A stretch of 64,000 bases of DNA from Gorillibacterium timonense (GTDB lineage Bacteria > Bacillota > Bacilli > Paenibacillales > NBRC-103111): positions 1 to 64,000 of the forward strand of contig NZ_LN881723.1 in the NCBI RefSeq assembly GCF_001457415.1. Reading direction: 5' to 3'. Positions 59,122 through 64,000 of this stretch are shown here, in pieces. The notes below the pieces were generated by a model that was not told the DNA's origin, ran no database searches, and was given only the letters and a program-made list of their open reading frames with translations. The position numbers were made by a program, and so were the translations under genes. How positions within the stretch are numbered: position 1 is the stretch's first letter; every line of letters starts with the position of its first letter.

Positions 59122-59141
59122 CTTCACTCTTCTTGTCTATT

Positions 59142-59999
59142 CTATAAATTGGCAGCTATCTTGCGGATGTATTCCCGCACTTCCGGACCGAGATCGGGAC
59201 GAGCCAACGCCATCTCGATGGTCGCTTCGATGTAACCGAGCTTGTCTCCTACGTCAAACCGGCGGCCTTCCTGCTTGTAGGTGGTCATCCGATGCTGGCG
59301 GTTGAGAACGCGCAGCGCGTCCGTCAACTGGATTTCTCCGCCGCGGCCGGGCTCTTGGTTCTCGAGAATGTCAAAGATTTGCGGCTCGATGACATAGCGG
59401 CCGATGACAGCCAAGTTGGAGGGCGCCGAACCCACTTCCGGCTTCTCGACAAGATCGTCGATGCGGCCATCCTCGCCAAGGGATACGATCCCGTATTTGT
59501 TAACGTCGTTCCAAGGTACCTCCTGTACGGCAATAACGGACGTTTCTTCCTTCTCGTAGATGTCGATCATTCTCTTCAAGCAAGGAGGATCGGATTGAAT
59601 GATATCGTCCCCAAGCAACAGCGCGAAGGGTTCGTTGCCGATGAATTTGCGGGCGGTATAGACCGCGTGACCGAGACCAAGCGGTTCCTTTTGACGGACG
59701 TAGTAGACATCCACCATATTCGATACATCCTGAACCACCTGAAGCAGTTCATGGGATTTCTTCGATTCGAGGACACGCTCCAATTCCATCGATTTGTCAA
59801 AGTGATCTTCAATGGCGCGTTTGTTGCGGCCTGTGACGATGATGACATCCTCGATGCCGGAAGCGATCGCTTCCTCGACGATGTACTGGATCGCCGGCTT
59901 GTCTACGATGGGCAGCATTTCCTTCGGCTGCGCTTTGGTGGCTGGCAGAAAACGGGTCCCCAGACCGGCAGCCGGAATGATAGCTTTACGGATTTTCAT
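59142..59999 (-). CDS. galU: UTP-glucose-1-phosphate uridylyltransferase
   Basis: Makes UDP-glucose from UTP and glucose 1-phosphate for cell-surface polymers. The 285-residue protein has the nucleotide-binding start KAIIPAAGLGTRFLPATKAQPKEMLPIVDKP-type text (consensus GxGTRxLP...PKEMLP), ALLLGDDIIQ, and VEKPEVGSAPSNLAVIGRYV. Its ATG overlaps the PHP gene stop by 4 nt. Confidence 0.95.
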   Translation of the reverse strand: MKIRKAIIPAAGLGTRFLPATKAQPKEMLPIVDKPAIQYIVEEAIASGIEDVIIVTGRNKRAIEDHFDKSMELERVLESKKSHELLQVVQDVSNMVDVYYVRQKEPLGLGHAVYTARKFIGNEPFALLLGDDIIQSDPPCLKRMIDIYEKEETSVIAVQEVPWNDVNKYGIVSLGEDGRIDDLVEKPEVGSAPSNLAVIGRYVIEPQIFDILENQEPGRGGEIQLTDALRVLNRQHRMTTYKQEGRRFDVGDKLGYIEATIEMALARPDLGPEVREYIRKIAANL

Positions 60000-60862
60000 A
60001 TACGGTTTCCTCTCCCTCTATCCTGTAATCGCTCTAGCACTTCGATGCCCACCCGGCGGTTGCCGATGGGTCCGTGAAACGTATCGCCTTGTCTTGTTCC
60101 GTGAAAATCGGATCCACCCGTCACGAAGAGTCCTGCTTCCTCCGCCATGCGGCGGTAGGCCTCCTCCTGCTCCAGCCCATGATCGGAATGGTAAGCTTCA
60201 ATTCCGTCCAACCCTGCTTGAATCAATTCACGAACGAGCTCGTCCTCTCCATAGAGGCCGGGATGGGCAAGCACGGCGCTCCCTCCCGCTTCATGAATCC
60301 ATACAATCGCTTGTGTCGGATGGATGCGAGGCGGATTGACGTAAGCTTGTCCACCTTTGCCCAGATAGCGATCAAATGCTTCTCGCAGCGACGAAACGTA
60401 GCCATGCTGGATGAGCCAATCGGCGATATGCGGACGCCCGATGGTCTCACCCGGCTTATCCCCGCTTTTCTTCGCCTTGATCTCGGCGATTTCTTCCAGC
60501 TTGATGGGGATTCCCAGCTCGTTCAGCTTGGCCAGCATCATCTCGTTCCTTCGGTCGCGCACGGAACGAAGCTCGGCGAGCCGCTCCAGGAACAGCGGAT
60601 CGTTCCGGTTCATATAATACCCCAACACGTGGATATCTTGGCCGTTCGCAACGGTGCTGATTTCGACTCCGGGAACGACCGTGATTCCAAGCTTGGCGCC
60701 TTCTCGGATAGCGGAATCGAGACCGGCGAGTGTGTCATGATCCGTGATGGCGACAGCTGCGAGACCGGCCTCCTTGGCCATGCGAACATTATCCTCCGGA
60801 GCGTGAAGGCCGTCGGATGCGGTGGTGTGGGTATGCAGATCTGCGAAGCCGGAGACAGCCAC
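59996..60862 (-). CDS. PHP-domain phosphoesterase (TrpH/RNase AM-like)
   Basis: A 288-residue metal-dependent phosphoesterase of the PHP family, related to E. coli YciV, which acts on 3',5'-nucleoside bisphosphates and short RNAs. The metal motifs are in order: FADLHTHTTASDG, AITDHDTLAG, VVPGVEIS, HVLGYYM, AVLAHPG, GIEAYHSDH and TGGSDFHG. I start at GTG 60862, 8 nt after GAGGAG; another GTG three codons upstream overlaps the site. It is translationally coupled to galU, although the two have no obvious shared pathway. Confidence 0.85.
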   Translation of the reverse strand: MAVSGFADLHTHTTASDGLHAPEDNVRMAKEAGLAAVAITDHDTLAGLDSAIREGAKLGITVVPGVEISTVANGQDIHVLGYYMNRNDPLFLERLAELRSVRDRRNEMMLAKLNELGIPIKLEEIAEIKAKKSGDKPGETIGRPHIADWLIQHGYVSSLREAFDRYLGKGGQAYVNPPRIHPTQAIVWIHEAGGSAVLAHPGLYGEDELVRELIQAGLDGIEAYHSDHGLEQEEAYRRMAEEAGLFVTGGSDFHGTRQGDTFHGPIGNRRVGIEVLERLQDRGRGNRI

Positions 60863-60893
60863 AACATTCACTCCTCTACTGTGTCGGTTAGTA

Positions 60894-61814
60894 TCACGTC
60901 AGCCACTGAGATAATTCCTTGTCACGGATAAAAGTCATGAAGGTCACCGCTGGAAGCGGCAAAAGAGCCGTGCGGTGGTACACGGAAGAGAAGCTGCGCT
61001 CAAAACGGATTCCCTCGATCTCCCGAAGCTCCAATACACCAAGCGCAACCTCATGCTTGACGGTGGACCCCGAAAGAATCGACAACCCGAGACCGGCCTC
61101 CACAGCCGATTTAATCGCACCGGTACTGCCGAGATCCATGGCGATGCGCAGCTCTGAAGGAGAATGGCCCCCGCGCTGCAAGGCTTCCTCCACAATTCTG
61201 CGGGTCCCGGAGCCCCTCTCTCTCATGATAAACGGGTAGCGAGACAAATCGTCCACCGTAATCCGCTCCTGGTGTAAAAGCTCGTGTCCCGCCGGCAAAA
61301 CAAGCTTCAGCTCGTCATGGAGCAAAGGCTCCACCACCAAATCGGGATGCTCGATTCCCGCTTCCACCAGTCCGAAGGTGAGGCTGTGAGCCAACACCCC
61401 CTCCATGATCTGCGCGGTGTTCATCACTTTCATGCTGACGGTAATGTGGGGGAACTCCCGATTGAAGGGGCCGATCAAGCGAGGAAGAATGTACTCCCCG
61501 ATGGTGAGGCTCGTTCCAAGCTCCAATCTCCCTCCCAGTTCGCGGGTAAAGCGGGACATTTCCCGTTCGGTTTGCGCCATCAGCTCTACCATCTGGCGCG
61601 CATACGGCAAGAGGGCAAGCCCGGCATCGGTCAGCTCGACGGCCTTCGGCATGCGGCGGAACATCTTCGTACCGAAATGATCCTCCAGAGCTTGAATCTG
61701 CATGGTGACGCCCGGTTGAGTCATATGTAAGGATTGTGCCGCTGCGGAAAAGGTGCCTTTTTCGGCAACCGTGTAAAAAATGTGCAGCATATGAAAACTG
61801 AGTGCCATACGCAT
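60894..61814 (-). CDS. LysR family transcriptional regulator
   Basis: A 306-residue regulator. The N-terminal winged helix (about 5-65) reads LHIFYTVAEKGTFSAAAQSLHMTQPGVTMQIQALEDHFG, broken here by normal helix turns, and FRRMPKAVELTDAG. The effector-binding domain (about 90-300) has LELGTSLTIGEYILPRLIG and the HELLHQERITVDDLSRYPFI stretch. The pattern is close to CysL/YeiE-type members linked to sulfur metabolism, but the ligand cannot be assigned. ATG 61814 is 6 nt after GGGAG. It is transcribed alone; no divergent target gene is adjacent. Confidence 0.9.
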   Translation of the reverse strand: MRMALSFHMLHIFYTVAEKGTFSAAAQSLHMTQPGVTMQIQALEDHFGTKMFRRMPKAVELTDAGLALLPYARQMVELMAQTEREMSRFTRELGGRLELGTSLTIGEYILPRLIGPFNREFPHITVSMKVMNTAQIMEGVLAHSLTFGLVEAGIEHPDLVVEPLLHDELKLVLPAGHELLHQERITVDDLSRYPFIMRERGSGTRRIVEEALQRGGHSPSELRIAMDLGSTGAIKSAVEAGLGLSILSGSTVKHEVALGVLELREIEGIRFERSFSSVYHRTALLPLPAVTFMTFIRDKELSQWLT

Positions 61815-61827
61815 CACCCGCTCCCTG

Positions 61828-61857
61828 ATTATACCATGTATGGATGAACACGAACAA
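61828..61857 (-). promoter_or_regulatory. probable promoter of the LysR gene
   Basis: Minus strand: perfect -10 TATAAT (61828-61833), 18-nt spacer, weak -35 TTGTTC (61852-61857). A start near 61821 would leave a very short leader of about 7 nt to the ATG and would fall within the ribosome-binding site, so either the start codon is further in or the box is not used. Confidence 0.35.
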
Positions 61858-61881
61858 GAAACGCGCTCCCGGAAGAGCGCG
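61852..61881 (-). terminator. terminator of the 61918-62355 gene
   Basis: CGCGCTC / GAGCGCG is a perfect 7-bp stem with a 6-nt loop, followed on the minus strand by TTTCTTGTTC. It lies 37 nt beyond the stop of the unknown gene and just upstream of the LysR gene. Confidence 0.7.
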
Positions 61882-61917
61882 CCATGCCAATTTTTTCCAC
61901 CTAGAAGAAACCCCGCG

Positions 61918-62355
61918 CTATTTGCGCTTGCGGCTGTTGCGGATGAGCGTCATGCGGCGAGAATGGCGCAGCCAGGAATAATACGATTTCAAATCCCTGA
62001 GCTCGATCATTTCGGACATACGCCCAAGAAAGGTGACGACAATCATCTTGTGCAGGGGATTGCCGGCAATGTCGGTTTCCTTCTCCAGGACCCCGAATTC
62101 CACAACCATGACCAGATCGTCATCCACGAGGAAGACTTCTTCTTCTTTTTTATAATAGGGCTTGATCTGAGAGGCCTTCAAGCGCTCCCATAAAAACGAG
62201 CAAATATCAGAAAATCCGGTCTTATCCTGTTCCACACGGTCTGTCCAACGCATCCGGGCATGATGTGTAATCACAATGTCGGCAATCTTCTTGTCACCCA
62301 GTTCGACGTAGAACGGCTCATAGGTATTATAGCGGCTCATGCCTGAGTCTTTCAT
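61918..62355 (-). CDS. conserved-looking protein of unknown function
   Basis: I do not recognise a named family. The 145-residue soluble protein has no signal or membrane segment. Notable text: IADIVITHHARMRWTDRVE (about 24-42), with adjacent histidines, and beta-rich runs EEVFLVDDDLVMVVEFGVLE and HKMIVVTFLGRMSEM. The C-terminus is very basic (RHSRRMTLIRNSRKRK) and could bind nucleic acid. GGGAGGAACGC places the start at 62355. It lies between ylbG and the LysR gene, with its own terminator. The HHARMRW motif and basic tail suggest an RNA- or DNA-binding role, but this is only a guess. Confidence 0.6.
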   Translation of the reverse strand: MKDSGMSRYNTYEPFYVELGDKKIADIVITHHARMRWTDRVEQDKTGFSDICSFLWERLKASQIKPYYKKEEEVFLVDDDLVMVVEFGVLEKETDIAGNPLHKMIVVTFLGRMSEMIELRDLKSYYSWLRHSRRMTLIRNSRKRK

Positions 62356-62458
62356 GCGTTCCTCCCGGTTTTTAGGCAGGACTTCTCGACTACGCCTTTC
62401 GTCTATTTTACTTCAATTGATAAGATTTTTCCATTTCTGTTTGTCAAAAGATATGGAA

Positions 62459-62722
62459 TTAGAGCGAATAAAAGCGAGTTTTGTCCGGCATGTTCTTGTC
62501 GTACTCCGTTTTGATTTCCTTGCGCATCGACTTTTCGACCTTCTTGACATAGGGAAGTCGTTGAATGAGGCGCATGGCTTCCTCCAGTTTCTCCGTATGA
62601 ACGTACATCGCTACATAATTCATTCTTTTTGAGATATAATGGACCGAGCCGTATTTCTCGAGGTTCTTCGCGGGCTTGACATCGCTCACCCAGACGATTA
62701 GACCGCTGCGATCGGTAAACAT
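62459..62722 (-). CDS. ylbG: YlbG family protein (DUF2129)
   Basis: An 87-residue cytoplasmic protein of unknown biochemical role. The YlbG pattern is clear: RSGLIVWVSDVKPAKNLEKYG, VHYISKRMNYVAMYVHTEKLEE, YVKKVEKSMR. AAGGGGG precedes the ATG. In B. subtilis ylbG directly follows ylbF (ricF); here ricF lies about 1.1 kb away with an asparaginase gene between them on the opposite strand. Confidence 0.88.
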   Translation of the reverse strand: MFTDRSGLIVWVSDVKPAKNLEKYGSVHYISKRMNYVAMYVHTEKLEEAMRLIQRLPYVKKVEKSMRKEIKTEYDKNMPDKTRFYSL

Positions 62723-62815
62723 GGAAATCCCCCTTGCTCAATGTGCTGTCCGTGAACTTACTTATAAATAGGAACGACCTGCCCTGCGGCTTCTCGTTAA
62801 GTGGAGGAAATGATC

Positions 62816-63826
62816 ATGAACAAACAGCCTGTTATTACAGTATATCGGGGCGGAATGGTCGAAAGTGAACACTTTGTTCATATTGCCGCCGTAAAATTGG
62901 ACGAAAGTAACGTCGCATCATGCGGAGATGCGGAAAGATGGATTTATGCCCGCTCTTCCGCCAAGCCGCTTCAGGCCATTCCGCTGGTGGAATCCGGCGC
63001 CATGGAAACCTTCGGCTTGACAGATGCGGAGCTGGCTCTCGTTGCGGCCTCCCATAACGGGGAAGAACGGCACGTAACGCTGGCGGCCGGGATTCTCGCG
63101 AAGCTTGGACTCGATGCTTCCGCATTGAAATGCGGTGCTCACGACCCGTACCATAAGCCGACGGCCGAAGCGATGAAAGCAGCCGGGATCAAGCCGACGG
63201 CCCTCCACAACAACTGCTCAGGCAAGCACTCCGGTATGCTCGCGCTTGCTAAAGCGATCGGCGCACCCGTTGAAGATTATATGTCCGTCCGTCATCCTGT
63301 TCAACAGCGGATGCTGGCGGCGATAAGCTCCATGAGCGGCATTCCCGCTGACCGGATTCGCCTCGGCACGGACGGATGCGGCGTGCCGGTGTTCGGCTTG
63401 CCGCTCGCCTCACTCGCTCTAGCCTACGCCCGATTGGGAACGCCGGATGACCTTGAGCCCGTCCGGGCGAATGCCTGCCGCCGTATCGTCGGCGCGATCC
63501 GCGAGAACCCGGAATGCCTGGCGGGAGACGACCGGTTTGACACGCAGCTCATCCGTGCGACGAGCGGGAAGCTCATCGGCAAGCTAGGCGCCGACGGAGT
63601 CTTTGCGGTCGCGATGCCCGGAACCGGCTGCGGACTCGCCGTCAAGATCGGCGATGGAGGCGTGCGCGCTCTGTACCCGGCTGTAACCGAAGCTTTGCTT
63701 CAGCTGGGCTGGCTCTCCGCCGACGAAGCTGGCAAGCTGGCCGACTTCCATCGACCTGCTCTTCTCAATTGGCAGGGAACCGTCGTCGGAGAGATCGTCC
63801 CGGATTTTACAATGGTGCGTTCGTAA
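62816..63826 (+). CDS. asparaginase, Rhizobium etli type (Asparaginase_II family)
   Basis: Hydrolyses L-asparagine to aspartate and ammonia. The 336-residue protein belongs to the family of the R. etli inducible enzyme, which is unrelated to the E. coli asparaginases and uses a Ser-Lys pair with a nearby zinc. The expected residues are present: RSSAKPLQAIPL (SxxK), CGAHDPYHKP, ALHNNCSGKHSGML and GTDGCGVPVF (zinc cysteines), and ATSGKLIGKLGADGVFAVA. ATG 62816 is 8 nt after GTGGAGG; two earlier in-frame starts are too close. It is on the plus strand between two minus-strand genes that are neighbours in other species, consistent with insertion. Confidence 0.88.
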   Translation: MNKQPVITVYRGGMVESEHFVHIAAVKLDESNVASCGDAERWIYARSSAKPLQAIPLVESGAMETFGLTDAELALVAASHNGEERHVTLAAGILAKLGLDASALKCGAHDPYHKPTAEAMKAAGIKPTALHNNCSGKHSGMLALAKAIGAPVEDYMSVRHPVQQRMLAAISSMSGIPADRIRLGTDGCGVPVFGLPLASLALAYARLGTPDDLEPVRANACRRIVGAIRENPECLAGDDRFDTQLIRATSGKLIGKLGADGVFAVAMPGTGCGLAVKIGDGGVRALYPAVTEALLQLGWLSADEAGKLADFHRPALLNWQGTVVGEIVPDFTMVRS

Positions 63827-63848
63827 GCCGCCGGTAGTGTGATGCGGA

Positions 63849-64000
63849 TCAGCCGCAATTGCCGCTGCAGGAGCCGCCGGAAGAACAACCGCCGCTCGAG
63901 CAGCCGCCGCCTGCGTCATCCCCATCTCTCGGGACTTTCACTGATTCCGATACGGACCGGGCGATAAGCTCGGCTACCGTGTGCAGCAGATCGTCCAAAT
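63849..64000 (-). CDS. ricF: RicF/YlbF, C-terminal part (runs off the right edge)
   Basis: The last 50 codons of a minus-strand gene are present. They read VAELIARSVSESVKVPRDGD, then a Cys/Gly/Ser-rich tail GGCSSGGCSSGGSCSGNCG before TGA. This matches the C-terminus of B. subtilis YlbF (RicF), a member of the RicA-RicF-RicT complex that carries Fe-S clusters and affects RNase Y, competence and sporulation; the tail cysteines are cluster ligands there. Four cysteines are visible here. The 5' part lies outside the window. The nearness of ylbG supports the call. Confidence 0.82.
   Translation of the reverse strand, partial: LDDLLHTVAELIARSVSESVKVPRDGDDAGGGCSSGGCSSGGSCSGNCG

Noticed and set aside
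1..64000. CRISPR arrays, transposases, prophage genes, restriction or toxin-antitoxin genes, tRNA genes
   Set aside because: I looked for spaced direct repeats, typical mobile-element proteins and tRNA cloverleaf ends in all gaps and saw none.

Overview
This window comes from an endospore-forming Firmicute, most likely a member of the Paenibacillaceae (Paenibacillus or Cohnella type). The evidence is the gene content (spoVM, spoVIF, three YheC/YheD-type coat proteins, remA, ricF, rex) and a gene order that follows the Bacillus subtilis chromosome over long stretches. The partial 16S rRNA at the left edge also fits. Most genes lie on the minus strand.

Left part (1 to about 25.6 kb). The 5' end of a 16S rRNA gene runs off the left edge behind two tandem consensus promoters. 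A DUF4349 lipoprotein and the plus-strand proline genes proB, proA and proC follow. The minus-strand block panB-panC-panD, TPR gene, dinG, rex, mtaD, tseB, FtsH-like pair, hydroxyacyl-CoA dehydrogenase, ackA, asnS, dnaD resembles the B. subtilis panBCD-dinG-ypmA-ypmB-aspB-asnS-dnaD region with extra genes inserted. A plus-strand DUF47/PhoU-like gene interrupts it. panBCD is preceded by a structured leader that ends in an intrinsic terminator. Upstream lie three ATP-grasp spore-coat-type genes and spoVIF.

Middle part (about 25.9 to 55.1 kb). This is the conserved Firmicute block. Read in the direction of transcription it is yloB (Ca2+ ATPase), dapF, a yitJ-type methionine-synthesis gene, yicC, remA, gmk, rpoZ, coaBC, priA, def, fmt, rsmB, rlmN, prpC, prkC, rsgA, rpe, a small membrane gene and spoVM. 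A second operon, yloU-fakA-degV-recG, diverges from rpmB. Genes overlap or nearly touch, so translation is probably coupled. The block joins nucleotide and coenzyme A supply, translation start and end chemistry, Ser/Thr kinase signalling, replication restart and recombination repair. rqcH (ribosome quality control) is divergent from yloB.

Right part (55.1 to 64 kb). A 127-bp imperfect inverted repeat is followed by a secreted-protein / response-regulator / histidine-kinase / SHOCT operon. Then come a TetR regulator with a near-ideal operator and a small membrane protein, galU with a PHP phosphoesterase, a LysR regulator, an unknown conserved protein, ylbG, an R. etli-type asparaginase and the 3' end of ricF (ylbF).

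I see no CRISPR array, prophage, transposase gene or obvious defence island. The least explained elements are the panB leader RNA, the 127-bp inverted repeat, a degenerate motif shared by two intergenic regions, the FtsH-like protease without an extracytoplasmic domain, and the TetR/small-membrane-protein unit.
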